DNA of 64,000 nucleotides, from the NCBI RefSeq assembly GCF_964340395.1, contig NC_135550.1:8129864-8193863 (forward strand), written 5' to 3'. Positions 39,163-52,682 of this stretch are shown piece after piece; the first letter of the stretch is position 1, and each line of letters starts with the position of its first letter. The notes under the pieces are model-generated. The model searched no databases and was not told the DNA's origin. It saw only the letters and a program-made list of their open reading frames with translations. The DNA is from Glandiceps talaboti (lineage: Eukaryota; Hemichordata; Enteropneusta; Spengelidae). A program made the translations under genes and the position numbers.

Positions 39163-40262
39163 AAAGGGAGCCTTCAGTAATTACAGGGGGGGGTAAAGCC
39201 CGGTCTGTGGCATAAAATGTGACCCTCCCCTAGTCAGTTGTGCTAAGAAATGACCCTCCCTCAATTTCCTTTCTGTGAAATATGATCCTCCCCCTCTTCA
39301 AATATTTCAATAAAAAAAAGGTGTTAACGAAGTAGCTGTTAGCGCTTAATATTAGTCGTCAGGAGGTCCTGGGTTCGAATTCCACTAGAGAGACAGGGAA
39401 TTTTTCTGTAGTCAGATCCCTCCACATTGATATTTTTAAAAGGCATTTATTGCTTCCAACTATTATCACCACAGTGAGTTTGTGTTTGTATAAAATCAAT
39501 GCCTGCGTTTGGATGTCATTAGCTGAACTGAAGGGCAGAACTTCCCAAAGAGCACACAACTGACAACCTCAGGGCTGATGTAACATCTCCACTTCACCAT
39601 GCTGTTCACCCTTCCAGTTTACTACTGTGAGACCTAGCCTACACATCTCCTCTAACATAACTAACAGTTAATTCACTGCAATTCACTGATACGTTATGAT
39701 ATTACCGTAATAATCCCTTCAGTTCGACTGCTCTTTTAAATCGACCACACAGAGACTTAGACATGTGATTATTTTTCTAATCTTTGCATTTCGACCACAA
39801 CAAAATCAATGTATTTATTTTTTCTGCTTTTATTTCGACCACCAAATGTAATCATCGATTGGGTAGCTTTATTTTTACGAATTCTAAATAAAAATATAGA
39901 AACTTGGCGAAGAAGAAAACTGATTAGCTATAGAATGTTTGACTCGTTCACGTCTTCAAAATTGCAAATCGATTTTTTAAATAATTCGACCATAGACAAT
40001 GTTATCGTAATTTCCAACATCTGGCCGAATTTGATTATTATCATGATTATGGTAGTTTACAATGGTGGGATCAGGCCAAAATAATAAACTCATTCTAAGG
40101 AAGATAAAAATGACTTACGGTGAAATGTGACCCTCCCCTAATTTCCATTTTCTCAAAATATGGCCCTCTCCGGCCCGAGGACCCATTTCTAAAAAGTTGC
40201 CCATCCCCTAATTCGCCTGTCCCTCGGTCCTCCCCCTTTTAATTACTGAAGGTTCCCTAATA
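39163..40262. mobile_element. 1.1-kb inverted-repeat element with nested SINE head
   Basis: GGGAGCCTTCAGTAATTACA followed by a G run at the left is inverted at the right as a C run, TTTTAATTACTGAAGGTTCCC. Sub-terminal AAATGTGACCCTCCCCTA occurs at both ends in direct orientation. Several open frames inside show no transposase motif. It also contains a tRNA-like segment (separate entry). Confidence 0.7.
39335..39385 (+). mobile_element. tRNA-like SINE head nested in the inverted-repeat element
   Basis: TAGCTGTTAGCGC followed about 30 bp later by GGTCCTGGGTTCGAATTCC resembles pol III A and B boxes (GGTTCGAANTCC type). The mature tRNA fold is not intact. The downstream body probably extends to about 39650. 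Confidence 0.5.
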
Positions 40263-40324
40263 CGAACTGGGAGATGGGTGAGATCAGACATGCTCTTATC
40301 GGAATTGATCAAGCTACCAGCCAA

Positions 40325-40466
<142 letters not shown>

Positions 40467-40570
40467 ATATAGCCTCGAAATCTGTGTTCGGTGCCACTGA
40501 ACAGTGCTGGAACAAGGACCCATGCTAACACCATGGCTCATATGATGATGAAGAAGAAGCATTTACGATC

Positions 40571-40909
40571 ATTTACAACTCGAGAAAAAACACCGGTGCA
40601 TTTGCATGAATAAAGTGAGCTAAGGAAAGACTTCATGCTAAGACAAAATTAGGTGACGTTTTTATCAGGTTGTTTATATATTTGAAGTTATAATGTAACA
40701 CTAACAGTTTTACTTGATTATTATACCATGTCGAATTATATCAGTAAACATAGTTATGAGATCCCGGCTCCTGTGATGTGTATACTTCCATGAGTTATCC
40801 ACCCTAATTACAGTGTAATTCGGGTCTTTGCATGTGGAACCTCCATCTTCCCGCTCTTAACTTACCACAAGCAAGGAAACACACCGGCGTTTTTTCGCGG
40901 ATTGTATCT
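40571..40909. mobile_element. MITE with ACCGGTG inverted repeats, copy 2 (inverted)
   Basis: The left end ACAACTCGAGAAAAAACACC plus GGTGCATTTGC and the right end ACACCGGCGTTTTTTCGCGG plus ATTGTATC form the same terminal repeat as at 20041-20465. The inner AAGGAAAGACTTCATGC matches the reverse complement of copy 1 (GTGAAGTCTTTCCTTACC), so the two copies lie in opposite orientation. Confidence 0.8.
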
Positions 40910-41639
40910 AATGAACGAAGACGCTGCGATGTTAATTTTAAAACATTCTAGTACATACGCACATTGTTGTGCCATCGTTAGCAATTTTACTAACCAAGTG
41001 TATTACTTTGCAGTTGTTGTCCTGTTTTATTTCGTTTTAATTATTTTTGAAAATTAATCTAAAATCGGTTATAATTTATTGTTTTAAAATTACAATTTCG
41101 TGGGTTTTTTTTTTTGTTTTTTTTTTTAAATATATTGAATTCGATTTGTATTCTTGTTGATATGAAGACATGAATTTGTTTCTTTTCTTTTAATATGCAT
41201 GTTCATTATTTCATCTGGTGATGTTGCTGCCAGGCGTTGTTCTCACTGACAGTTTTATCTTTTCATTTCACTCTATTAATACAGGTATCCGAGCACATTA
41301 AACACCATTCCATAGCAGCATCACATGACTTGCAATTTTCTCCAATTGCTCTTAATAAATGTTTTGGTAGTTTTTTTTAGTGATCCCTCCATGTGTTTTT
41401 TGGATAGTAATTATGGATGTCAAACATTCGCGAATCCGAACAGAGTGGCATCGGACAGACCCATGCTGGTCTTATCTGCAACTATGCTGAGCTTCAAGAC
41501 AAACAAGTGGTGACCATGACCACGTGACCTGGCAAACTTTGGCACAATAGGTAACATACTTATTTGTCTATGTTTTATCTTTGACATCAATGACCCCCAC
41601 AATTGTGCTTTTAACCAGTCGTATCATTTAACATTGTAA

Positions 41640-42174
41640 TATTGGTTAGCCCGTGCCACGCAGCGACTTCGAAGATATTTCGCCCCGGACACTAGCTAGC
41701 GATACCGCCGACCACAAAGGTATTAACTGTATGTATTTGTCGTTTCTTGTACTGCGTTTTACGAACAAACTATCCATATCTTTCGTACTGAATACAGATA
41801 TATGTGTCTGTCGAAGTAACGTTCAAATCTGAAGTCTTTCAGAGGGGAAGTTTCTTCGTGGAAAGAGAACGAGAGTCGAAAGCCCGACGCTGGAAACCGG
41901 TTTTCACCGAATGCCTGAGTCTGTTAATACTAAAAGTACTGCTAGAATACGCGGGCGTTATAGGGACCTTTGAGAACGCATGTAAAGTTGCGACATCAGC
42001 ACACTTCTCGAGGGCTGACCCCCTAAGTACGACGACACCATGAACGAGTAAACAATCGGAAACACTTCGTTCAAATGAACTTATATGTAGAGGGGGTTGA
42101 CTGGTGGACATGTGTTTACATGTAACATAAGCTATCATTGCTAGAATCTAGATATTACTGTGATTAATGGCACG
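41640..42174 (+). promoter_or_regulatory. Probable promoter/5' UTR region of the ErbB-ligand-like gene
   Basis: CpG-richer DNA than its surroundings lies directly upstream of the first coding exon. The transcription start is not identifiable. A four-codon upstream frame (ATG GCA CGA TGA, 42167-42178) overlaps the proposed start ATG at 42175 and could lower initiation. Confidence 0.35.
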
Positions 42175-45100
42175 ATGATGCTTGGGACAGGACCCGGGGC
42201 AGGACGATCTTTTGGACTCATCATATTCCTGAGTCTGGCGACGTTCGCGACTCAGTCGCTGGAGTACTGGATGTATTCCGACTTGATCGACGACAGCGAC
42301 GAAGATTTCTTTCAGGAGAATGATTATCATGAATTACTAGTAGACAAGATCGACAACCTTCTTCCTATCAAAAAGGATTATTTATCATCCTGGAAAGACG
42401 AATTCCATTTTGAGTTCGGAAAACAATTTAATTTTGATGAAAAAGAACCGGTCAAGGATTGGAAATTACAGGAAAACGATAAAAGTCAAAATTACCATGG
42501 CAACGAAAACGAGGACGATGGTAATGAATCAATAGGTAAACTATATATTAATAAGCCTGCTGGTGAATTTAAACTTGAGAGTGACGGCCAAGTCAGAGAA
42601 AATGTTGTAGAAAAACAAGGGGTCAAAACAAATCGACCCCTCGTAGATTCAGAGGGAAGAACTAAAACATCACATATATCTGACAACTCTGCTGAGATTG
42701 CATCATCACACAGTTCACATATTGAACAACAATTTACTGCAAAACCTGAAACCTTGCCAAATCCGTTGTCTGAAATAGACCAAATACATACTATGCCACA
42801 TCCAAACTCAGGAGAAGAAAGCAACGACTTTGACAATAGTGATCTTAAACCATCGGTTCTGCCTGTTGCCATGGAAACTATAAAATTAACACCCAGATTG
42901 CCTAAACAAGGTCTTTTAAATGAAACAGTACTTCAACAACCGAAAGATAATCTTAATTTATCGCCAGCACGTCCACATGTAACTTTGAACTCACTTAGAA
43001 CCACTCCGTCTCGTCCCAATAAACACTTACAAGTTCCTACAAAGGAAACAAAGCAGCCTGTCACGCAAAGTCGAACAGTAGGTCTACATAAAAATGCTCA
43101 AGTTGACCATGCGCCAACGTTACCAATAAAATCTAGCTCTGGCCTACAAAAGACAACTCGGGTGAGTGTGAACTTATCAGGGAAACCCCAGGATTTGGGT
43201 TTCCATGGAAATGTCGATGATGATGATGAAGAAGAAGGGTCAGGGACACAACCTGAAATCTTGGAACCTGTGATCCCTGGATTTCTGCCAAAGGCATCTA
43301 CTAGTAAGCCAAGTGAAGCTGGGTTGGGAGCAATTGGGCTACGAAACAAGAGCGTGACAAAACATGAACTGATTGCCAGTAGCTTGGTAACTGTAGACAG
43401 GCCATGTAGCAACCTTGATTCGGAAGATGTAGAGCTCTCTGAAGACGACGTTGTGAATGTTGACCTTAGACCGAAGTGCATACGAGAAACCCTTCTTGCA
43501 ACGTTACAACCCCATCCAACAAAGAATATAACTAAGGGTGACGGGGAAAACTTAACCACTTCGCCAAATTCACGGGATCTAAAGCGTACTCAAACGCATG
43601 CAGAACAGACTAACGAAAGTTTGACATTGCAACCGGAGAAACAACCACATTTCCCACAGAAACTATCGGAACCTACGAAGTCGCAACTTGTTAATAAGAC
43701 CGATCTCCAAATCTCTACCTTACCTCCAGATGTACCAAAAGTTCCAATACCCAGTCACACTAAACATGCAACTCCCAAACACATTGTCGGAAAGGAATTA
43801 TCAGAAACCACAACAACCGTACAAAACGAACCTCTCCAATTGAAAACTGGAGTTAGAGAAACAATTGACCTTCATACGACCCCTGTAAAGCCGAACGGCG
43901 GTATCTCTCCCTCTCTTGGAGCGGAAGCGAGCAACGGAGATAAAGATAATGTATTTCCGACGAAAAGTAGGGCAAAAATAACGAACAATGGAACGGTGCC
44001 AGAAACGATCGATACACATCCCAAAAGCACGCGATGTTGTCTAACCGAAGTATCACCACATTTACCTAACATTCATAAGGATGAAAATGTCACTATTATG
44101 CCGCCAAATAAGCAGACCAATAAGACAACCATGATGCCAGAAAGTTTACCAGACACTGGGGAGAAAGAACATCATATAAGCATAACTTCTTCAAAGAGTG
44201 AAGAAATGCAAATGCCACAAACTAGTACTCAAGATCCAGTATTGCCAAATACAAAAGTACAAAAGAGCGATTCTTTAAATGATACGATTTTAAGACAACC
44301 TGATGAACTTCAACCTCAGCCCAAATTTAATACAAATCGACCTCATAATGAATCGACACCCACAACCCCAAAAGAAAACCCCGTGAAACAACATACCACG
44401 GTAACAACACCAATTGCCAACGTTTCACCGAAAGAGAGCGAAAAGGGAAATATATGGCCAAAGCATACCACATTGGAGCCAGGCTTGGATTTATCGAAAA
44501 GTACATTACTTCTCAAAGTAAAAGACCCCGAAAGAAATAAGACGATTATAACTGTAAATAAAACATTAAAGTCTGATGGAAAGACGGACAATGAAAGCAT
44601 GCTACACGAATACGATGGCGTGTCACCAAAGAGGGAAGTGGTCGTACCAACGCCTGTGAAGTTGCATACGACAAAAATGTATCACACAGAGGCGCCGATA
44701 CAGGTATCCAAACCGATGGAGGAATCGGTCCTAAAGCCACCCACTATAAAATCCACGACAGTGGCACAAAGTGGTCAGAAGCCACATCCAGCAACAGAGG
44801 AAATAAAACATACACATAAGACGAGTGCGAGTCCTACTTTAACATCAGTATTAAAAAATATTACGTCCATGAGAAAAACAACACAGTCGCCTAAGATTGA
44901 GTTAAAGACAATACCTCTTGCTAAAACGAAACGGTTTGATAATTTCGAATCTCCAGCCTTCAAAGGAAGTACACCGTCAATGTTGACTAAAATCATTCCA
45001 GTAAAAACTAGATCGAAGACAAAATTTTCATCACAAAACACGTCAGAAGTGTCCCTGACTACTGTATCCATGGTTACTACGGAGAAGGCGGATAGATTGG

Positions 45101-45218
45101 AAGACTCGGACGAAACTGGAGATCACCACGTCCCCTGTTATCCAAGAGCTGCAGAATACTTCTGTTTCAATGGCGGAAGTTGTCTCTTTACTCCAGTAGC
45201 AGGCGAAATGAGTTGCAA
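42175..45218 (+). CDS. Novel ErbB-ligand-like EGF protein, exon 1 (signal peptide and ectodomain)
   Basis: The first of three exons of a predicted 1097-residue protein (3294 nt with stop, in frame through both junctions). Start: the ATG at 42175 is chosen because it places a signal peptide (hydrophobic FGLIIFLSLATFA at about residues 13-25) at the N-terminus; the longer open frame begins at a GTG. Residues about 35-980 are hydrophilic, Thr/Pro/Lys/Ser-rich and probably disordered, with many Asn-x-Ser/Thr sites, an acidic stretch followed by Ser-Gly (residues 348-357, DDDDEEEGSG), a Cys pair at 411/435, and a motif N-[DE]-[ST]-x-L-x-Q-P near residues 249, 480 and 702. The exon ends inside an EGF domain after Cys4 (residue 1014), donor GTAAGT, phase 2. 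Likely an extracellular growth-factor precursor or proteoglycan. Neuregulin, neuroglycan C (CSPG5) and EGF-like families are the nearest by layout; no orthology is claimed. Confidence 0.9.
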
Positions 45219-45735
45219 GTAAGTAATATATGATATAATATCTCACTTTCTTAGCATATTTTTTCAAATATCTGTTGTGGTCTGAACGCCTCCCATACTA
45301 AACTGCAAGAAAAGTTTTAATGACAGCATTCTTCAACCAATAACACCCTTATATTACACGATGTATTCAAATGTCACGTGTCTACAATTTTATTTTTTTT
45401 CTTCACTTTTTGGATTCCTTTAAAATGACGTAGTCATCTGATACCGGTGGTGTGTGTTTTTTTGTGTGTATCGACATGTGCGATCGATGCGTTGCTTTGC
45501 GGCAACTCTGTAAACTTATACCCACCCTTTCTTACCACCATCTTGGGTTTTGTTTATTTTTGATGACGTCAGATTTCGCGGGGGGGGGGGATTTTTTACA
45601 TCGTGAAAATTTCTACTCGGAAACACTTTTCCCCATTCAACTTCAAGTGCAAGACAGTGAACTCTTCTTTTATGTAGAATCAAGCTAGTCACTGCTGTTC
45701 TTTCCAAACTTGTTGAGGCAGTTCATCTGCCTAGT

Positions 45736-45795
45736 GTTGTGTGTGTGTGTGTGTGGGGGGGGGGGGTTGGTTGGGTGGGTGGGTGGGTGGGGGGC
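45736..45795. repeat. (GT)n-G run-(GGTG)n array
   Basis: GT units, a run of about ten G, then GGTT/GGTG units and a further G run. G-rich on the plus strand. Confidence 0.85.
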
Positions 45796-45971
45796 GACGA
45801 CTCGAAGCCTATTAACGCTCAGAAGTCCAGAACGACTGTACTGAAAACAAAGGTTCAGTGTTTGTTTACCCAGGTACAGTCCGTTTCAAGTTACCGTTTA
45901 CAACAATGTTTGATAGAACCTCACAGAAATCAATAAGAAGCTGCTTATTCTACACTAAGATAGGGAGATTA

Positions 45972-46106
45972 AAAGTTCTTGCTACATTTTGTCTAATATG
46001 AACTAGACGCAGACACACAGACGCCAATGTGTTTACGTCTGTATTTGATGTCTGCATGGTAGCCCAGGTTACTTCATTTCATTTTAGACAAAATGTTGCA
46101 AGAAAC
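45972..46106. mobile_element. Short MITE-like inverted repeat in intron 1
   Basis: AAGTTCTTGCTACATTTTGT then CTAA is inverted as TTAGACAAAATGTTGCAAGA then AAC. It shares TTGCTACATTTT with the elements at 28.8 and 33.3 kb. Confidence 0.65.
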
Positions 46107-46257
46107 TGTTGTCGTTCATTCAATCTTGCTAACTTAAAGTGTGTAGCATGTGTAGTTGTTTTATTGGTTTCGGCGTGGATGTATCAAACAGCCAGTAAAA
46201 GGTAGCTTGAAACGGGTTGTAATTTTTTAAAAATTTTTCCTTCGAAATTCATTTTAG

Positions 46258-46431
46258 GTGTTCACCTGGTTACACAGGTGTTAGATGTCGTGACTGGATA
46301 CCCGATAAATACAGGATCGACATGATGTCAGACGACATACTAGATACAGCTCTTGAAATCGCTGTTGCCGTGACAACCCTTTTACCGATAGGTGGAGTAA
46401 CAGCATACGAAGCATTTACATACTACAAACC
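46258..46431 (+). CDS. ErbB-ligand-like protein, exon 2 (EGF end and hydrophobic segment)
   Basis: 174 nt, acceptor TTTTAG and donor GTAAGT, phase 2 at both ends. It completes the EGF domain: Cys5 and Cys6 in CSPGYTGVRC, giving overall spacing C-x8-C-x5-C-x10-C-x-C-x8-C (residues 988-1025), which fits ErbB ligands (family usually C-x7-8-C-x4-5-C-x10-13-C-x-C-x8-C). It is followed by RDWIPDKYRIDMMSDD and a mildly hydrophobic stretch IAVAVTTLLPIGGVTA (about residues 1049-1064) sitting where ErbB ligands have their transmembrane helix. Glu1048, Pro1058 and Glu1066 make it a weak helix, so a secreted product is possible. Confidence 0.88.
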
Positions 46432-49400
46432 GTAAGTATACCGTACACTTCTCTATCTGATGTCTCGTGGTAGAAAAAAAGAAGATTTAATCTCTCCTTA
46501 CACTTTGATGGAAAACTCGTTCGCCATATAAAAACATGAATTTTGAAAAGCTGCTAAACACTTTTTTTTTTCTAAAAAGAACTGATTATACTGTAACCCA
46601 TGATGTTCAAGTCGCCGGATAAACATATTCCTAAACGAAAAAAAGTCTCAGCCTCAAACATTACTTAATTTATGACACAGACAATGGAAAAGTATGTTGT
46701 GTGCATGGCTTCGATTGAAGTGCGTCTTGATAAAATGATAAACAAGTCACGATGAGTAACATCACACGATAGGCCGGAGAGCTTGTTATGATCAACAGAG
46801 TTTATTACGGACTTGGACTCCTACACCACGCCTGTATCTTAATAAAGTTATCCTTGGAATAAGTCGAACATTCTAAGAAGCCGATTAGCTATAAAGAACA
46901 ATTGGGGCCACGTTATACCTCAGCTTTTAAAAGGAAAGGGAGTTTTAAAAACATGAAGAGGTTTGGCAAATAGTTTTACCATTAAAAATATTGATGGCCC
47001 ACGTCGGATTATGATTAAAATTTGGGTCTATCAGAGATATATATATCGAGTTGGTTCTGAACACGTTAAAGAATAATTCTGTCAAGTCCTTATGGTTCCA
47101 CTGATAAGATAACATTAATGCGAAAACGTCGTATAGAATCTTTAATACCTATCAAACGTTTGCAACATTTTGTCAAAGTATATTTTGGAGGCCAGGTTAT
47201 TGTTACCAAGGGTTAAATACGGCGTTACCAATACAGGCTTGCTGTATAAATGTGACTGCCAAATAAAGTCGGTACCAAAGACTTTAAAACATGGAGAGGT
47301 TGACATTAGAAAGTATTTAGCGCAGAATGCAACAAGAAGCTTAAGGAGAGAGCAATTTCTTGAAAGTATGTGTACCCTCCAGGTAATCACTGTATAAACT
47401 CGAATATCTTCAATTATAAGTCTTGGAGTACTTTCATCGATGCGTGATGAGATTACATTTGATGGCCTCTTTGCAAACACAGAGCCCAAACTGCCCATTA
47501 GAATGATACAAGCCGACGACAAGGTTATGCTCCTGTGTCGTGTATCGAAAACGTTCTGTCAACAGTCACGACGGTTACAGCGATGCTATCTCTTACAGTA
47601 AATGTCTCAGAGACTTTATTCTGTATGCGCTACGTCTGCACAGAAGCAGTCGGCATTGATAATACTATACTGACATGACTAGGCTTCTATTTCCAACTGT
47701 ATTTCCACATCACAGTGCACTTGAACAGCTGGGAACATGCATGCATGTGTAATAGTCATCAGGTTTGGGGGCATGTTAAAAACAATTTCTCCACGAGTCC
47801 CAGGAATGTTTACATTCTTATTGAAAAGTTACACCGTTGACAAACTGCTTGAGTTCTGAAGACAACCACGCACATTGGAGGAAAGTAAATTGAAATAAAA
47901 CAAAACAAATCAACTCAGGTCCTGGTACCTATTCTGATTTTGAGAAAAAAAAAACATCATGCATGACTTTTAGAGCAGAATGATCAAGAGGGTAATACTG
48001 GGCACTGCACAACAAATCCAACTATATTCTATGGGGTCTATCAGTCCCATATTCAAATGATTTATGATTATAGCCATTACCGAATATATGTTGTCCTATA
48101 AAGTATCATCTGGTAACGTCTGAATACATTTTTCTTTACTAGATAATTATTTTTTTTGGTCAAAATTTGAGACTTCCAAAAAATAGACATTTGGGTGTAC
48201 TTTGTATAGTCGACAGCCAATTTCGAGAGACAATGAATAATTTCGCCGCAGTGCGCAAATTACAACTATTCACTTTCTACAGGGGGTTCAACCACGTTTT
48301 AATTATAGTAAGGCATTGACTGACGTTCTACTGACTTAAAAGTAATTAATTTTTTAGTGAAATTTAAGCTAGTGTCCTTGACGACACTTTGGCCGTGTCT
48401 GGTGTAAAATTCGTATGAAGTGGGACTTGGAGATCATTAAAAGGACGAAGAGTTATATAGAAGATAATAGAAGTTTCCGTGTTGTATATCCAACACGAAT
48501 ATACTGGTATCACGATATGCAAACTTTATCTTAAAGGCGCGGTTCGGATTAACATTAAAATGTGCGTGTGTCTGATCTTGCAGCGCTATCGAAAAAGTTT
48601 TTTCTCGAATTGAAGAATGATGTAATTGTTATGGCTCAGTCGATTGATAATGCAACACTAAGAATTAATGCGATCGAGAACCTGGGATTGAAACCCTGGT
48701 CTCTAAGAACGATTACATGGTATATGCTTTTAAATACATTTGGAATACAGCTTTTAACATTCGATTTCTCCTTTTCATCTACTAATGCAACGGAAAACGA
48801 TCAAAAATGTCAACATTGAACAAAACAACTGCCACTGGAAATCGACCAATATTGATTTTCTATCGCACCAATCCAAAGAGGTAATGACAACACACACACA
48901 CACACACTCATACACATACATGCACACTGCCACACACGGTATATCAGACAAAGTGAATAGGCATTTGAATGCTTGTTTGTGACAACGAACTAGGACGTAA
49001 ATTTGTCCGCAATTTTGGCAACTTACCGATAAGTTCCAGAGAAGGACGACTTGAAGATAGGTCGGACGGTAATAAGTCCAAGAATCACGATGGTTAAATA
49101 AACATGACTCCATGTGCACCGAGAAACTGTATATAACAGAGATAGATGAAATGAGTCGAGTAAATAGGCTGCAGAGTTAGGCAGTGGTCATATGCAATAG
49201 CAGGGGGGCTGTGGAGATTATGGTTGCGAAGTTGAAACTTGCATACAAGTCAAGAGAATGGAGGTTCAATTCTACATATCTTATCACGACTATCAAACCA
49301 TATCATAGAAAGTAAAACAAGAGTACAATAGTAGTGACAATGACTTGGGAATTTAGAAAAGATATTTCATTAAACTCACTGCGTTTTTTATACTTTTTGG

Positions 49401-51379
49401 AAAAACGCAATGTAAGAAAAATAAGAGTAAAGACTGTAGCATGTATAAAAAGCAGCTCACGTCAAAACTGAAATATAGTTACCGCATTATTAAAATCAAT
49501 AAAGCAGTAAATCAGTGTGATGCACTTCGTTATGTTGACTAAAACAGAGATCAACTAACTAGTAATTGTATAGTACTCAAGAGAAAAATCTGAAGAATGA
49601 AGCATCGGAGTGCACTTAATATAATACGCCTGGCGTGAACACGCAACTCCTTAGTGGTGAGGACACGTTTACAGATACGTTTTGTACTGATATTGGGATG
49701 CAATTGAAACGCGGGAGATCCGTGGCTTGAACATTTTGAAATTCAGCAGCCCGCAAGTTACGTCGTGTAAAATATGTGGGTCGAATTGCGAAAGTCGTAC
49801 GGTGTATACAAAGAGATAAGTTAAACCCCTACATAGACCTAATTGCCTACAAACAAATAGTCAATACACGTGTTTTAAAAAAAAATGGGGGGGGGGGAAT
49901 AGTCGTCAAAACCACGATATTGGTGTTACATTTTCCGCCATTCAAGGTTTTTGGTATTACAAAGAGTCTAAAGCAAAGAACATCACCGAGCCCGCACAAT
50001 GAACTTTCTATTGTTGCTAAATTTAATCAGATTTAAATATATTTTGGTTTTTAAATCAGTTTTTTGTAATATTACTAAGATATAGTAAAAGACAACCAGA
50101 GTCTGCAAAACAAGATAAGTTAAATGAACACATGGCAATTAAACATACACATGTAAGTGATAAAGATGCAGAAGTCAGTTCGGAACTTGTATTGCTAGTA
50201 ACAATTTTCCATTTTTATCCCAAAAAACTCCCCAAGGTACTCATATCTTGTGTGTAGGTATCCGACGAGACTATACACAGAGAGATGATGAGTGAAGAAT
50301 GACACGGGGGTATTGGAGAGTAAAAAAAACCCGATTATATCAGCACACATGCTATTCACATGTTGATATTTCCATTTAGATCAAGCATAGTATAGAATTC
50401 TAGGTCATACCATTTACACGCGACGAAACCACCCATAGGCCACGGTCCCCTATATTGGCCGGTCACAAGTCAGTTAACGCATGCTGTTCGATATGTTATT
50501 AATCCAGCCGAGACTCTGAATTAAATCTCGGCGTGTAGAGTTTCAATAAATGAAATTTTCACCAGTTTCTCATTACATGCTACGTCAGCAGTCTGTGTTG
50601 ACAGAAGAGCGCAAGTTTGGAAAAAAACAGACAGCGTATTCATATTTCTTTTTATGATCTGATGAACATCTTTAAAAATGTCGATTGTGAGTTTCAATTT
50701 GATACATCTGTGATATCTTCGGTGTGTGCCGCTCGATACGATATTGCGACAATGTCGTGTTGATTTCAGTGCAGGGCGTTCGGAAAAATATCTGTATATG
50801 ACGGTAGCTATATATATTTTACCTACATGCTATCTCTAGGTGAACATTCCTGACTACCTTCTAACGTCTCCTGTCAAGCTGTTCATTGTAATGACCGAAT
50901 TTCGCAATTAAGGGATGCAGCAAATGATTGATGTGGAGAGGGGGGAGAACCAGTTTTCATTGTGTTTCAATGTATTTACAACAATGTCTTTGATCATGTC
51001 ACAATGATCAACAAGTACCTTCTGTCGTAAATGAAGAAATTACTTGAGAGACCCAATTATGCGGCAACCAACCGTCTGAAAGTCCGCTCGCATCATACCA
51101 TGTTCATAAACGTCACGAGAAAAATTAAGAAGTATCCCCCATTTACATGTAAAACATTATAGAATGCAAAAACTTACAAGTGCTCTGATTGCAATTTATC
51201 TTCTTTTGAAATGTGTTCTTCTGCTATCCCTGAAATGTTGACTTCCTCTTTCAATTTCTTTACATATATAAATGGCTCCCAATTCGTATATCAAATATTA
51301 GAATACGTCAGATAACGATGAGAATATCTCATGCACCTGGTCGTTGTCATAGTATCATTGTTTACCGTAAACAGTATTT

Positions 51380-51695
<316 letters not shown>

Positions 51696-52629
51696 TTTTT
51701 TTAATTGTCTGATAAAATTAAAATAAATTGTACAACCTTTAAAAAAATACTTCTATTTTTTGCACTAACATTTTAATATTAAAACGCTTGGCGTTTGTGT
51801 GATCTCCATGGTGATTAATTTAGAACTTCTTGTGTTTTGAGCCACAGACTTTAGCCCAAACTGTGATCTATACTCGTGGTTTGCAATAGTCAGGTGAGAA
51901 TGTTTGTGAATATCTAACTTTTAAGGACATCAGTTACCACCCAGTCAACACATAACACTTGATGAAATGCTTCCTATGCAGACAACAGACATCGTTTGCA
52001 CAAAGAGTAAAGCTATGATAACATAAAGATTAGATGCTGTTGATAATGCGTAGAAAAAAAAAAAACGTCCCACAGTGTTTTAAAATGACATTTGCCACTC
52101 TGTTGGTAAAGTTTAAAGACTCCAGCACCCACCAGCAGCCTTCAGTTATATTGAAAAATAGTTGATTTACACACCGTAAAAATTAATTTAAGACAAAGTT
52201 TACAAAAACCATTGAACTGAAAACATTGTAAATAGCTGTAAGCTATCATGGTATGCAGGGTGCCATGTTTGCGTCAAACGTCGGTCATTCGAGAAATACT
52301 TTGTCATCAGATATCCGTTGCTTGCAGCGATAACGATAAATGTGAAATATTTGTAGCCAGACGTAACGCTGGATATCAGCAGGTCTCTCATGACTGTGAG
52401 AAATTATCCCAAAACAAATATTTGATAAACCGGAGGGCATTTGTGTGGTAAAAATGTTAGCCCGGTCCTAGGACTTTCAACCTTAGGCTTATACCGCCCA
52501 ATGCCAAACCTTATTATGCCGTCAGTTACGAGTAGCGAATTGAATTTCCATTGTAGTGACTATTGCTCTTCGAAACTACCACAATGTGAAAATACCTCTC
52601 TTTATTTAGATTGCAAAGGTTCGTACTGT

Positions 52630-52682
52630 GAATGAATGAATGAATGAATGAATGAATGAATGAATCAATCAATCAATCAATA
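52630..52682. repeat. (GAAT)n-(CAAT)n microsatellite
   Basis: GAAT units followed by four CAAT units; inside intron 2. Confidence 0.92.

Larger units (their letters stand above)
45219..46257 (+). other. Intron 1 of the ErbB-ligand-like gene, splitting the EGF domain
   Basis: Begins GTAAGT and ends ATTCATTTTAG, 1039 bp. It falls between the codons for Cys4 and Cys5 of the EGF domain (inside the Lys between them). It contains a (GT)n/(GGTG)n array and a small inverted-repeat element. Confidence 0.88.

Noticed and set aside
39335-39385. Functional tRNA gene
   Set aside because: Only A- and B-box-like words are present; no intact cloverleaf can be drawn, so it is a SINE head.
42492-45071. Many minus-strand open frames antisense to the ErbB-ligand-like exon
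   Set aside because: Shadows of the 3-kb coding exon created by its codon use.
47142-47522. Overlapping open frames on both strands inside intron 2 of the ErbB-ligand-like gene
   Set aside because: No phase-compatible splice sites and no recognised domain; open on both strands suggests chance.
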